From Marivita sp. (GTDB lineage Bacteria > Pseudomonadota > Alphaproteobacteria > Rhodobacterales > Rhodobacteraceae), in assembly GCF_020055635.1 (NCBI RefSeq), contig NZ_JAIPUT010000002.1, positions 62,001-126,000 of the forward strand: a DNA stretch of 64,000 nucleotides, in the 5' to 3' direction. The translations under genes and the position numbers were made by a program. Positions 45,505 through 54,789 of this stretch are shown one piece after another. Each line of letters opens with the position of its first letter. The stretch's first letter is position 1. The notes below the pieces were generated by a model that was not told where the DNA came from, did not search any database, and saw only the letters and a program-made list of their open reading frames with translations.

Positions 45505-46401
45505 TCAGACCGGCTGTCCGGTCAGGGTGGTGATGAGTGCGCGGGCCTGCGGAGACAGGGCCGCACGGTCGCGGATCGCGATCAGCAGGTCGCGCGTGGC
45601 CCAGGCCTCGTCCAGCGGGACCATGGCCAGCCGCGTCGCGTCGAGATAGGGCTCGATCACGCCGAAGGGCAGCACCGCGATGCCAAGCCGCGCCTGCACC
45701 ATGCGCCGGACACCGTCAAAGCTCTGCACCGCGACCTGCGTGTGGATCCGGGTGCCAAGCGCCTCGGCCTGCCGGTCGAGGAAGGACTGGATCGAGCTGC
45801 CGGCCTGAAGTGCGACAAAGGGTTCGGCGGCGATCTCGGCAAGCCTCAGCTTGCGCCGCGTGGCAAGCCGGTGATCCGCCGGAGTGACGACGACAAGCGT
45901 GTCGCGCCGGTAGGGCAGGGTGATCAGGTCGGCCGACTCGGTCAGGCCGCTGAAGACACCAAGATCGGCCGTTCCGGTGCGGACCGCCTCGGTCACCTCC
46001 GGGCTGGTCATCTCGGCCAGCCGGATGTGCAGATCGGGACGCGCCGCGACAAATTCGGCAAGGTCCTCGGGAAGGAATTGCGAGATCGCGCTGCTGTTGG
46101 CCGCCATGCGGATCGCGCCCTGCATGCCCGACGCATGTGTGGCCATGTGGGCGGCCATGCGCGCCACCGCGTCCTGCAGGGCCTCGGCATGGCGCAGCAG
46201 GTCGGTGCCCGCCGGGGTCAACTCGACCCCGCGCCGATGCCGGCGCAGAAGCGGCGCACCGACATGGGCCTCCAGATCGGCAATGCGCTTGCTGACTGCA
46301 GAGGACACCAACCCGTGCCGTATCGCGGCATGGGCGATGCTGCCGGTCTCCGCCACGGCCCGGAACAGCGCGAGCGAGGTCAGGTCGTAGCCCGTGCTCA
46401 C
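45505..46401 (-). CDS. LysR-family transcriptional regulator of the tct locus
   Basis: A 298-residue regulator. The N-terminal helix-turn-helix is LFRAVAETGSIAHAAIRHGLVSSAVSKRIADLEAHVGAPLLRRHRRGVELTPAG, then a type 2 periplasmic-binding-like effector domain. The GTG at 46401 overlaps the tctA stop and begins the helix-turn-helix at the usual place; the long frame upstream is antisense content of tctA. Effector and target are inferred to be the tct substrate and the tctCBA/lyase intergenic region. Confidence 0.9.
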   Translation of the reverse strand: MSTGYDLTSLALFRAVAETGSIAHAAIRHGLVSSAVSKRIADLEAHVGAPLLRRHRRGVELTPAGTDLLRHAEALQDAVARMAAHMATHASGMQGAIRMAANSSAISQFLPEDLAEFVAARPDLHIRLAEMTSPEVTEAVRTGTADLGVFSGLTESADLITLPYRRDTLVVVTPADHRLATRRKLRLAEIAAEPFVALQAGSSIQSFLDRQAEALGTRIHTQVAVQSFDGVRRMVQARLGIAVLPFGVIEPYLDATRLAMVPLDEAWATRDLLIAIRDRAALSPQARALITTLTGQPV

Positions 46402-47915
46402 CCTTCGGTCAGGCGGTCCGCCTGGGATTGCCGATGGTCGCGCACGGCAAGCCAGACCGACAGCGCAAGAAAGCCTGCCGTTAAGATATAGAGTCCGATC
46501 GAGATCGGGCTGGCGATCAGGATCGACCAGTCGCCATCCGAGATCGACATGGCCCGGCGCAGGTTGCGCTCCATGTCGCCGCCAAGCAGCAGCCCGAGCA
46601 CGAGCGGCACAAGGCTCACGTCGAGCTTGCGCAGCAGGTAGCCGAGGACCCCGAAGAAGACCATCATCTCGAGGTCGAAGACCGAGTTCGAGATGCTGTA
46701 GACGCCGACGAAGGTGACCGCGGCGACGATGGGCATGAGCGCCCATGTCGGCGTCATCATCAGCCGGGTGAAGATGCCGATCATCGGAAGGTTCAGGATC
46801 AGAAGCGTGATATTCGCCATGTAGAGCGACGCGACGAGGCCCCAGACAAGATCAGGCTGGCGTTCGAACAGGAGCGGTCCCGGCTGCACGTTCAGTGACA
46901 CCAGCATCGCCAGCAGCACTGCCGTGGTGCCCGAGCCCGGAACACCGAGCGACAGCATCGGGATCAGCGCCCCGCCGGAGGCCGCGTTGTTGCCGGCCTC
47001 GGGGGCCGCCACGCCGCGCGGGTCGCCCTTGCCGAAGGTGCCTTTCTTGTTCGACGTCTGCTTTTCCGCGACATAGGCCATGAACGACCCCAGAGAGGCC
47101 CCCGCGCCGGGCAGCACGCCCGCGACAAAGCCCACGCCCGATCCGCGCAGCATCGCCCAGCGGGTGCGCCAGATCGCGCCCCATTGCGGCAGCCAGCTTC
47201 CCACCGGGATCGCCTTGGGCCGGTCCTTGAGCGTCTTTTCCAGAAGCATCAGGATTTCCGAAATCGCGAACAGGCCCACAAGGGCGACGATCGGCTCGAC
47301 CCCGTCATAAAGGTGGAAGCTGTCGAAAGTGTAGCGCGGAACGCCCGAGATCGGGTCGAGACCCACGGTGGCGAGCACCAGGCCGATCATCGCCGACAGC
47401 AGCGTCTTGCGCGGGTCGACCCCCGCGATGCCGCCGATCGTGGCGAAGGCGAGGATGTAGAGCGCGAAATAATCCGCCGGGCCGAAATGGATCGCCGCGC
47501 GCGCCAGGATGGGCGCAAAGAGCGACAGGCCGATCACCGCGATGGTGGCCCCGATGAAAGAGGCGACACCCGAGATTGCCAGCGCGTTCGCGGCCTGCCC
47601 CTGCACCGCCATCGGATAGCCGTCGAGCGTGGTCATGATCGCCGGTTCGTCACCGGGAATGTTGAGCAGGATCGAACTGATCCGCCCGCCATACATGCAG
47701 CCGAAATAGACCGCACAGAGCAGGATCATCGACGATGTCGGGTCGAAGCCGAAGGCAAAGGTCAGCGGGATCAGCACCGCGACACCGTTCACCGGCCCAA
47801 GGCCGGGCAGCGCGCCCAGCAAGGTTCCGACAAAGCAGCCCATCAGCAGCAGACCGATATTGAGTGGCGACAATGCGATCACAAAGCCTTGGCCCAGGAG
47901 CGACAGGGTTTCCAT
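46398..47915 (-). CDS. tctA: tripartite tricarboxylate transporter large permease (TctA)
   Basis: The 505-residue large membrane subunit of a TTT importer, about eleven helices. Signature: LLMGCFVGTLLGALPGLGPVNGVAVLIPLTFAFGFDPTSSMILLCAVYFGCMYGGRISSILLNIPGDEPAIMTTLDGYPMA. The second half has GGALIPMLSLGVPGSGTTAVLLAML. It works with TctB and the binding protein TctC to take up a carboxylate using an ion gradient. It overlaps lysR by 4 bases and follows tctB by 27 bases. Confidence 0.95.
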   Translation of the reverse strand: METLSLLGQGFVIALSPLNIGLLLMGCFVGTLLGALPGLGPVNGVAVLIPLTFAFGFDPTSSMILLCAVYFGCMYGGRISSILLNIPGDEPAIMTTLDGYPMAVQGQAANALAISGVASFIGATIAVIGLSLFAPILARAAIHFGPADYFALYILAFATIGGIAGVDPRKTLLSAMIGLVLATVGLDPISGVPRYTFDSFHLYDGVEPIVALVGLFAISEILMLLEKTLKDRPKAIPVGSWLPQWGAIWRTRWAMLRGSGVGFVAGVLPGAGASLGSFMAYVAEKQTSNKKGTFGKGDPRGVAAPEAGNNAASGGALIPMLSLGVPGSGTTAVLLAMLVSLNVQPGPLLFERQPDLVWGLVASLYMANITLLILNLPMIGIFTRLMMTPTWALMPIVAAVTFVGVYSISNSVFDLEMMVFFGVLGYLLRKLDVSLVPLVLGLLLGGDMERNLRRAMSISDGDWSILIASPISIGLYILTAGFLALSVWLAVRDHRQSQADRLTEG

Positions 47916-47942
47916 GATACGTCCTCTTGCGCTCAGCGCCGG

Positions 47943-48380
47943 TCAGTCGGCGACGAAGAGCTCTCCCAGAAAATCAAGCGGCAGTCCCAGCAGCTGGTCG
48001 AAAAGCGCCCAGAGCGCGGGCGCCATGATCGCTCCCAGCAGAACGGCCCGCCAGGGCGCGCCACCCAGGATGATGCCGATCAGCGCGATCAACGCGAAGG
48101 TGGCAAGCGGAAAGCCCAGCGGCTCGAGTGTCAGCGTGTAGCCCACCAGCACGGCGAGCGCGGCAAGCTGCCGCCACATCCGTTGCGGAGCAGGCCAATC
48201 GACCTGCCCCGTCGGGAACACGACAAGCGACGCGGAGAGGAGCATCATGGGGATGCCCACGATGATCGGAAACACCGTCGGCCCCAGCACATCCCCGAAG
48301 GTGATGGCATAGGTGCCCGCCTGCCGCGTATAGAGCGCCGCGATCACGAAGATCACGACGCCCATGATCCTTACGCTCAT
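47943..48380 (-). CDS. tctB: tripartite tricarboxylate transporter small permease (TctB)
   Basis: A 145-residue four-helix membrane subunit: MSVRIMGVVIFVIAALYTRQA, FGDVLGPTVFPIIVGIPMMLLSASLVV (TctB signature DxxGPxxFP), LAALAVLVGYTLTLEPLGFPLATFALIALIGIILGG. The ATG at 48380 overlaps the tctC stop. It is smaller and less conserved than TctA, as usual. Confidence 0.9.
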   Translation of the reverse strand: MSVRIMGVVIFVIAALYTRQAGTYAITFGDVLGPTVFPIIVGIPMMLLSASLVVFPTGQVDWPAPQRMWRQLAALAVLVGYTLTLEPLGFPLATFALIALIGIILGGAPWRAVLLGAIMAPALWALFDQLLGLPLDFLGELFVAD

Positions 48381-49351
48381 TCGATGACGCCGATATCTCG
48401 CGAGATCTCTTCCATCACGTCCGCCTGTTCGCGGACGAACGCCTCGAAGGCCTCGCCACCGCGCCAGATCGGCACGAGGCCGGACTGGGTTGCTGCCGTC
48501 TGCCACGCCTCGGAGTTGTAGAGCGTTTCCAGCTTCTCGACCCAGGCTGCGTATTCCGCGTCGGTGACGTCGCCCCCGGTATAGAGGCCGCGCCAGTTGT
48601 AGCCGGTCACGTCGATGCCCTGGCTGATCGCCGTCGGGATGTCCGGAAAGGCCGGGATCGGGTCATCGCTCAGCGCCGCCAGGACGCGGATGTCGCCGGA
48701 TTCGACAAAGCCCGCGATCTCGCCCAGGTCGGTCGACACCACGTCGATCTGGCCGCCCATCATCTGGGTGACCGCGTCGGTGCCGCCATCGAACTGCACC
48801 CAGCGGATCGCGCCCAGGTCGTCGACACCGGCGGCGTCCGCGACCATCAGCAGGCGGATGTGGTCCCAGCCGCCCGCACCGGACGATCCGGCCGTGACGA
48901 TGGCACTGGCGTCCTCGAGCATCGCGGCGTTCAGCTCTTCGAGGCTCTGGATCGGGCTGTCGTCATCGACGGCGATCACGCCCACATCGGCCCCCAGCAT
49001 GGCAAGATAGCGCATCGAGTCGAGCGGCGCGGGGTAGCGACCCTGCGCGATCTGGGTGATGCCCACGGTCGATGTCGCCACGATCAGTTCGGCGTCGTCG
49101 GGCCGCTCGGACGCGACCATCGCAAAGGTCACGGCGCCGACGCCCCCCGGCATGTTGGTGACCTGCACGTTGCCATCCACGAGATCGAGCTCGGTCAGGA
49201 TGCGGCCGATCGTGCGGCAGGTGAAGTCCCAGCCGCCGCCGGGGTTCGAGGGCGCGATGCACTCCGTTGCGCTGGCGGGCAGCGCCGTGAGCGTCATCGC
49301 CGTGGCCATCGCGGCCCCGATCTTGGCGGTCGTCATCATGCGAAAAATCAT
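48377..49351 (-). CDS. tctC: tripartite tricarboxylate transporter substrate-binding protein (TctC)
   Basis: A 324-residue periplasmic binding protein of the Bug family. The signal peptide ends near TALPASATE. The mature protein starts CIAPSNPGGGWDFTCRTIGRIL, with the Bug-typical ANPGGGWD-like loop, then VTNMPGGVGAVTFAMV, AGSSGAGGWDHIRLLMV and YNWRGLYT. GGAGGAGA lies 8 bases before the ATG. It heads the tctCBA-lysR-CMD operon. Bug proteins bind diverse carboxylates; the ligand here is inferred from the divergent lyase and CoA-transferase genes. Confidence 0.93.
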   Translation of the reverse strand: MIFRMMTTAKIGAAMATAMTLTALPASATECIAPSNPGGGWDFTCRTIGRILTELDLVDGNVQVTNMPGGVGAVTFAMVASERPDDAELIVATSTVGITQIAQGRYPAPLDSMRYLAMLGADVGVIAVDDDSPIQSLEELNAAMLEDASAIVTAGSSGAGGWDHIRLLMVADAAGVDDLGAIRWVQFDGGTDAVTQMMGGQIDVVSTDLGEIAGFVESGDIRVLAALSDDPIPAFPDIPTAISQGIDVTGYNWRGLYTGGDVTDAEYAAWVEKLETLYNSEAWQTAATQSGLVPIWRGGEAFEAFVREQADVMEEISRDIGVIE

Positions 49352-49560
49352 CGGTCTTCTCCTCCCAAATTGAACCTGACGGGAAAAGGATGCGATCTTG
49401 CGTGGTTTTTCAAGGAGTTTCGAGATCTGCCCCGATCAGCTGTCAAAAAAAGTGATGTTTGGTTCACACAAAGAGATGTCTCGCGGGCACCCCCTTGCCC
49501 CCGCGAATTGCGACCGGGCAATATGCGACCAGGACACCGCAACCGAAAGGACGACAGGCC

Positions 49561-50529
49561 ATGGCCACCACCGCGACCCCGATGACAGCTGTTCCCGAGG
49601 GGGCCCGCATCTCGATCTGCGAGGTCGGACCGCGTGACGGTTTCCAGATCGAATCGGCCTTCATCCCGACCGACAGCAAGATCGCGATCATCAACGCGCT
49701 CTTCGCGGCCGGGCTGCGCCAGATGCAGGTCACCTCCTTCGTCAGCCCCAGGGCGGTGCCGCAACTGGCCGATGCCGAAGCGGTGCTGGCCGGCATCGAC
49801 AGGCCCGAAGGCGCGGTGATCACCGCCCTGATCCCCAACCTGCGCGGCGCCGAACGCGCGGCCGGTGCCGGTGTCGATGCGGTGCACACGGTTGTCTCGT
49901 CCTCCGAGACCCATAATCTGAAGAACGTGAACCGCTCCATCGCCGCATCTCTGAGCGATTTCGAAGAGGTGTTCGCCCTTCTGGACCGCGCCGGTGTCGC
50001 CATCGAGGGCGGCATCGCCACTGCTTTCGGCTGCCCGTTCGAAGGCATCGTGCCGCCCGAGCAGGTGGCCAGGATCGCCAAGCGGTATCAAGAGCTTGGC
50101 GCGGCCTCGGTGGGTCTCGGCGACACCACCGGCATGGCCACCCCCGCCACCGTGCGCGCCGCGGTGCAGGCGATCCGGGCCGAAGCGCCGGGCCTGAAGA
50201 TCGGGTTGCATTTCCACAACACGCGCGGCGTCGGGCTGGCCTGCGTGATGACCGGGCTGGCCGAAGGCGTGACCCATTACGATGCCTCGGTCGGCGGTCT
50301 CGGCGGCTGCCCCTTCGCCGCGGGAGCGACCGGCAACATCTGCACCGAGGATCTGGTCTACCTGCTGAACGAAAGCGGCTATGACACCGGCGTCGATCTC
50401 GACGCGATGATCGCCGCGGCCAGGCTCACGCAGGACGTGATCGGGCGCGACCTGCCGGGCCAGGTGATCAAGTCCGGACCCCGGCTCCGGCGCTTCGATC
50501 CCGGCCTCACGGCGACGGCCGCAGGATGA
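49561..50529 (+). CDS. HMG-CoA-lyase-like enzyme (DRE-TIM metallolyase)
   Basis: A 322-residue TIM-barrel lyase. ICEVGPRDGFQIESAFIPTDSKIAIINAL is the divalent-metal and catalytic-loop signature of the HMG-CoA lyase branch. LHFHNTRGVGLACVMTGLAEGVTHYDASVGGLGGCPFAAGATGNICTEDLVYLL gives the metal-binding His pair and the catalytic Cys region (GGLGGCPFAxGATGN). Such enzymes cleave HMG-CoA or a homologue such as citramalyl-CoA into acetyl-CoA and a ketoacid. Its ATG follows AAAGGACGA. It overlaps the CoA-transferase gene by ATGA. Confidence 0.92.
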   Translation: MATTATPMTAVPEGARISICEVGPRDGFQIESAFIPTDSKIAIINALFAAGLRQMQVTSFVSPRAVPQLADAEAVLAGIDRPEGAVITALIPNLRGAERAAGAGVDAVHTVVSSSETHNLKNVNRSIAASLSDFEEVFALLDRAGVAIEGGIATAFGCPFEGIVPPEQVARIAKRYQELGAASVGLGDTTGMATPATVRAAVQAIRAEAPGLKIGLHFHNTRGVGLACVMTGLAEGVTHYDASVGGLGGCPFAAGATGNICTEDLVYLLNESGYDTGVDLDAMIAAARLTQDVIGRDLPGQVIKSGPRLRRFDPGLTATAAG

Positions 50530-51716
50530 GCGCGCTACCCCTCGACGGCGTGCGGGTCATCGACCTGACGCGCATCCTGTCAGGCCCGTTCTGCTCCATG
50601 ATCCTGGGCGATCTGGGCGCCGACGTGATCAAGGTGGAAAGCCCCGGTCGCGGCGACCCGGTGCGCGCGCAAGGCCATGTCCAGGATGGCCTGTCATGGT
50701 ACTTCGCAAGCTTCAATCGCAACAAGCGCTCGGTCGCGCTCGACCTGCGGACCCCCGAAGGACTGGCGGTGCTGGAACGGTTGCTTGCGCAGGCCGATAT
50801 CCTGACCGAAAACTACCGCCCCGGCGTGCTGGACGAGATGGGCCTGACCGAAGCGCGGCTGGCCGACATCAACCCCGACCTCATCGTGGTCAGCGTGAAC
50901 GGCTATGGCACCACCGGGCCTTACGCCGACCGTCCCGCCTTCGATTTCATCGCCCAGGCGATGTCGGGCTACATGGCCACGAACGGCACGCCGGACACCG
51001 GCCCGCTGCGCACCGCGCCGCCGCTGACCGACCTGATCGCGGGGCTCTATGCGGCGCTGGGTGCGGTTGCGGCATTGCGCGGCCGCGAGGCCGGCGGCCC
51101 GGCCCAGCGGGTCGAGGCGTCGATGATGATGTCGATCCTGTCGATGATGGCCTACCTGTCCTCCGGCGCGCTGGCGACAGGCCGCGATCCGGTCAAGACA
51201 GGCAACGACCATCCCATCGTCGCGCCCTATGGTCTCTTCCGCGCCAGCGATGGCGACATCGCGGTGGCGCCCTCGACCGATGTGTTCGTCGGCCGCTTCC
51301 TGAAAGAGATCGGCCTCGCGCATCTTCTGGACGATCCGCGTTTTTCCGACAATGCTTGCCGGGTCGAGAACCGGGCCGCGCTGAACCTCCTGGTCGATGC
51401 GGCGCTGTCCGGGCAGACGCAGGCCCACTGGATCGACCGGCTGAACCGCGCGGGTGTGCCCTGCGGCCGGGTGCAAGGCCTGACCGAGGCGCTGTCCGAC
51501 CCGCAGGTCGCGGCGCAGGACATGGTGCTCGACGTGCCGCATCCCGGGCATGGCTCGGTCAGGATGACGGGTTTCCCGATCAAGTTTTCCGAAACCCCGC
51601 TGCAGGTGCGCCATGCCACCCCCGATCTCGGTGCCCAGACCGCCACGGTGCTGGCCGAGGCCGGCTACACCCCCGAAGAGATCGAGACCCTGCGCAAGGG
51701 CGGCATCCTCGGCTGA
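50526..51716 (+). CDS. family III (CaiB/BaiF) CoA-transferase
   Basis: A 396-residue family III CoA-transferase. Signatures: GVRVIDLTRILSGPFCSMILGDLGADVIKVESPGRGDPVR, NRNKRSVALDLRTPEG, ENYRPGVLDEMGL and YGTTGPYADRPAFDFIAQAMSGYM with the catalytic Asp in FDF. It would transfer CoA from succinyl-CoA or acetyl-CoA onto a carboxylic acid, giving the substrate for the lyase upstream. The ATG at 50526 overlaps the lyase stop. All family motifs are intact. Confidence 0.93.
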   Translation: MSALPLDGVRVIDLTRILSGPFCSMILGDLGADVIKVESPGRGDPVRAQGHVQDGLSWYFASFNRNKRSVALDLRTPEGLAVLERLLAQADILTENYRPGVLDEMGLTEARLADINPDLIVVSVNGYGTTGPYADRPAFDFIAQAMSGYMATNGTPDTGPLRTAPPLTDLIAGLYAALGAVAALRGREAGGPAQRVEASMMMSILSMMAYLSSGALATGRDPVKTGNDHPIVAPYGLFRASDGDIAVAPSTDVFVGRFLKEIGLAHLLDDPRFSDNACRVENRAALNLLVDAALSGQTQAHWIDRLNRAGVPCGRVQGLTEALSDPQVAAQDMVLDVPHPGHGSVRMTGFPIKFSETPLQVRHATPDLGAQTATVLAEAGYTPEEIETLRKGGILG

Positions 51717-51790
51717 GGCGCGCCGGTCCGCCACACCCCGGGCCGCGCAGAGCCCGAACGCCGCTGCACCGGCCCGAAGACAACCCTGGC

Positions 51791-51850
51791 TCTTCATCTT
51801 GCCGGCTAAACTCCGGGGGTTCGGGGGCTGGCCCCCGATCCGACCCCGAC
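51791..51850. repeat. hairpin-rich intergenic repeat, copy C (degenerate)
   Basis: Same orientation as copy B. It holds a diverged left end (CTTGCCGGCTAAAC for CTCCGGTTCGCAAAT), CTCCGGGGGTTCGGGGGCTGG, CCCCCGATCCGACC. The G-run hairpin GGGGGCTGGCCCCC is intact. It is downstream of the CoA-transferase gene and may act as its terminator. Confidence 0.55.
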
Positions 51851-51951
51851 CAGACGCACAGGCGGCGAGGCACTGCGCCGCACGGACGGCACGCCTTTTT
51901 GCGCCTCGGGCCTTGCGCCGGCAATCCCGGCTGCTACCTTCTTGAGAGTGA

Positions 51952-51975
51952 GTTGCATTTTCAGTTTTCAGCAAA
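51952..51975. promoter_or_regulatory. candidate metal-regulator site upstream of sitA
   Basis: A GTTGC...GCAAAC imperfect inverted repeat, with TTTTCAG repeated directly in the middle, lies about 25-50 bases before the sitA start. Alphaproteobacterial Mur binds TGC...GCA repeats upstream of manganese importers, so this is a plausible but weak match. Confidence 0.3.
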
Positions 51976-52000
51976 CATAGTCGACGCGGAGGAACGACAC

Positions 52001-52900
52001 ATGACGAGACGACATCTGGCCCTGGTTTCTGTGGCCTGTGCCCTGATCGGGGTCAGCGGCGCCACCGCCGACGAGCGGATGAAGGTGGTCACGACCTTCA
52101 CGGTTCTCGCGGACATGGCCGCGAACGTGGCGGGCGATGCCGCCGAGGTGGTGTCGATCACCAAGCCCGGCGCCGAAATTCACGGCTATGAACCGACGCC
52201 GCAGGATATCGTGCGCGCGGTCGACGCGGATTTGATCCTTTGGAACGGGCTCAACCTCGAGCTCTGGTTCGAACAATTCGTTGCGAATCTCGGCGATGTG
52301 CCCTCCGCCACGCTGAGCGACGGCATCGATCCGATCTCGATCTCCTCGGGCAGCTACGAAGGGATGCCGAACCCGCATGCCTGGATGGGGCTCGACAACG
52401 CGCTGACCTATATCGACAACATCGCCGCGGCCCTGTCCGAGCACGACCCGGAGAATGCCGCGACCTACGCCCGGAACGCGGCGCGCTACAAGGATGAACT
52501 GCGCGCCACGATCGAACCGTTGCGGGACGCGATTGCAACGATTCCCCAAGACCAGCGTTGGCTGGTGACCTGCGAAGGCGCGTTCAGCTACCTTGCCCGC
52601 GACCTGGGCCTGCAAGAACTGTATCTCTGGCCGATGAACGCCGATCAGGTCGGCACGCCGCAACAGGTGCGGTCGGTCATCGACGGCGTGCGCGCGCATG
52701 ACGTCCCGGTGGTGTTCTGCGAAAGCACGGTGAACACGGCCCCGGCGGAACAGGTCGCGCGCGAAACCGGGGCCGCCTATGGCGGGGTGCTCTATGTCGA
52801 TTCGCTGAGCGCTTCAGACGGCCCGGTGCCCACCTATCTGGACCTTCTGGCGGTCACGACCCGACGCGTCACCGAGGGTCTGACCTCCGCCACGAACTGA
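52001..52900 (+). CDS. sitA: manganese/iron ABC transporter substrate-binding protein (SitA-like)
   Basis: A 299-residue cluster A-I metal-binding protein. The signal peptide ends near SGATADE. Metal ligands appear as His 61 (EIHGYEPTPQD), His 126 (NPHAWM), Glu 192 (TCEGAFSYLA) and Asp 267 (YVDSLS): the His-His-Glu-Asp set typical of Mn(II)/Fe(II) proteins, rather than the His-rich loop of ZnuA. GCGGAGGAACGACAC precedes the ATG. It heads the sitABCD operon. Confidence 0.93.
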   Translation: MTRRHLALVSVACALIGVSGATADERMKVVTTFTVLADMAANVAGDAAEVVSITKPGAEIHGYEPTPQDIVRAVDADLILWNGLNLELWFEQFVANLGDVPSATLSDGIDPISISSGSYEGMPNPHAWMGLDNALTYIDNIAAALSEHDPENAATYARNAARYKDELRATIEPLRDAIATIPQDQRWLVTCEGAFSYLARDLGLQELYLWPMNADQVGTPQQVRSVIDGVRAHDVPVVFCESTVNTAPAEQVARETGAAYGGVLYVDSLSASDGPVPTYLDLLAVTTRRVTEGLTSATN

Positions 52901-52990
52901 GCAGGGGACGACCTGAAAGAGGCCCGTGGCGATCCTGCTCCGGGCAAACCCGTGCCGGGTCGAAACGGTGCGGAACAACAAGGAACCAGC

Positions 52991-53890
52991 ATGCTCGACG
53001 AGCAAAGCCAGACCAAGACCGCGCCGCGCCCGGATGCCGTGGGCGCGGGCCTGTCCGCACAGGACGTGACGGTCACCTACCGCAACGGGCACACCGCGCT
53101 GTGGAACGCGAGCTTCGAGATCCCGCGCGGCACGGTCACGGCGCTTGTCGGCATCAACGGCGCCGGGAAATCGACGATCTTCAAGGCGATCATGGGATTC
53201 GTGCCCGCCGCCACCGGCGAGATCCGCATCCTCGGCCTGAGCGTGAAAGAGGCGCTGGCGCGCAACCTCGTGGCCTATGTGCCGCAATCCGAAGAGGTGG
53301 ACTGGGCCTTTCCGGTGCTGGTCGAGGACGTGGTGATGATGGGCCGCTACGGCAAGATGGGTTTTCTGCGCCGTCCGAAAGCCGCCGACCATGCCGCGGT
53401 CGATCAGGCGCTCGAGCGGGTCAACATGACCGAGTTCCGCCACCGCCAGATCGGCGAGCTGTCCGGCGGTCAGCGCAAACGCGTGTTCCTCGCCCGCGCC
53501 CTGGCGCAGGATGGGCAGGTGATCCTGCTGGACGAACCCTTCACCGGAGTCGATGTCAAGACCGAGGACCAGATCGTCGCCCTTTTGCGCGACCTGCGCG
53601 ATGAAGGCCGGGTGATGCTGGTCTCGACCCACAACCTTGGCTCGGTGCCCGAATTCTGCGACCGCACCGTGCTGGTGAAAGGCACCGTGCTCAGTCACGG
53701 GCCGACAGAAACCACCTTCACCCGCGAAAACCTCGAAAAGGCGTTCGGCGGCGTGCTGCGTCACTTCACGCTGGGCGGCGACATGCTGCATGACGACGAG
53801 GACGCCCGCGAGGTGACGATCTTCACCGATGACGAACGTCCCTTCGTCCAGTACGGCGAAAAGACCCAGAGGACGGATCCGACCCCATGA
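52991..53890 (+). CDS. sitB: manganese/iron ABC transporter ATP-binding protein (SitB-like)
   Basis: A 299-residue ATPase: Walker [53 protein letters not shown] (the MntB/SitB feature), signature [17 protein letters not shown], Walker [13 protein letters not shown], His in [14 protein letters not shown]-terminal extension of about 50 residues is Asp/Glu rich. An ATG at 52952 is in frame but less supported. It overlaps sitC by 4 bases. Confidence 0.93.
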   Translation: MLDEQSQTKTAPRPDAVGAGLSAQDVTVTYRNGHTALWNASFEIPRGTVTALVGINGAGKSTIFKAIMGFVPAATGEIRILGLSVKEALARNLVAYVPQSEEVDWAFPVLVEDVVMMGRYGKMGFLRRPKAADHAAVDQALERVNMTEFRHRQIGELSGGQRKRVFLARALAQDGQVILLDEPFTGVDVKTEDQIVALLRDLRDEGRVMLVSTHNLGSVPEFCDRTVLVKGTVLSHGPTETTFTRENLEKAFGGVLRHFTLGGDMLHDDEDAREVTIFTDDERPFVQYGEKTQRTDPTP

Positions 53891-54789
53891 TCGCCGTCCT
53901 GCTGGAACCGTTCGGATATTCCTACATGGTCAACGCCATGTGGGTCTCGGCCCTGGTCGGCAGCGTCTGCGCGTTCCTGTCGGCCTACCTGATGCTCAAG
54001 GGCTGGTCGCTGATCGGCGACGCGCTGGCCCATTCGGTCGTGCCGGGGGTCGCGGGGGCCTATATCCTCGGCTTGCCCTTCGCGCTGGGCGCGTTCATCG
54101 CGGGCGGGCTGGCGGCGGGGTCGATGCTGTTCCTGTCGGAACGCTCCGGGTTGAAGCCCGACGTGATCATCGGGCTGATCTTCACATCCTTCTTCGGGCT
54201 GGGCCTGTTCATGGTGTCGATCAATCCGATGTCGGTGTCGGTCCAGACCATCACCATGGGCAACATCCTTGCCATCACCCCCGAGGACACGCTGCAACTG
54301 GCGATCATCGGGGTGGTGTCGCTGGTCATTCTGGTGGCCAGGTGGAAGGACCTGATGGTCACCTTCTTCGACGAAAACCACGCCCGCACCATCGGGTTGC
54401 GCCCGCAGCTGCTCAAGGCGGTGTTCTTCGTGCTGCTTTCCGCCAGCGTCGTGGCGGCGATGCAGACCGTGGGCGCATTCCTCGTCATTGCGATGGTGGT
54501 GACCCCGGGGGCCACCGCCTACCTGCTCTGCGACCGCTTCCCGCGCCTGATCGTGACCTCGGTGATCATCGGCGCGCTGACCAGCGCAATCGGCGCCTAT
54601 GTCAGCTTTTTCCTCGACGGCGCGACGGGCGGCATTATCGTCTGCCTGCAGACGCTGATCTTCCTCATGGCCTTCATCTTCGCCCCGCGCCACGGCCTGC
54701 TTGCCGCGCGGCGCAAGGCCGATTCCGCGCTGCGCGACGGGCCGACCGACAGCCTTGTCGCCGCTGACCCTGCAAAAGGCGGCGCATGA
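53887..54789 (+). CDS. sitC: manganese/iron ABC transporter permease (SitC-like)
   Basis: A 300-residue ABC-3 family permease, about eight helices: [61 protein letters not shown], then [32 protein letters not shown]. The extended tail after helix 8 is about 30 residues. sitD overlaps it by 4 bases. Confidence 0.93.
   Translation: MIAVLLEPFGYSYMVNAMWVSALVGSVCAFLSAYLMLKGWSLIGDALAHSVVPGVAGAYILGLPFALGAFIAGGLAAGSMLFLSERSGLKPDVIIGLIFTSFFGLGLFMVSINPMSVSVQTITMGNILAITPEDTLQLAIIGVVSLVILVARWKDLMVTFFDENHARTIGLRPQLLKAVFFVLLSASVVAAMQTVGAFLVIAMVVTPGATAYLLCDRFPRLIVTSVIIGALTSAIGAYVSFFLDGATGGIIVCLQTLIFLMAFIFAPRHGLLAARRKADSALRDGPTDSLVAADPAKGGA

Noticed and set aside
50696..52900. 734-residue plus-strand frame
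   Set aside because: Only the part from 52001 is the SitA-like protein; the first part is an off-frame reading of the CoA-transferase gene.
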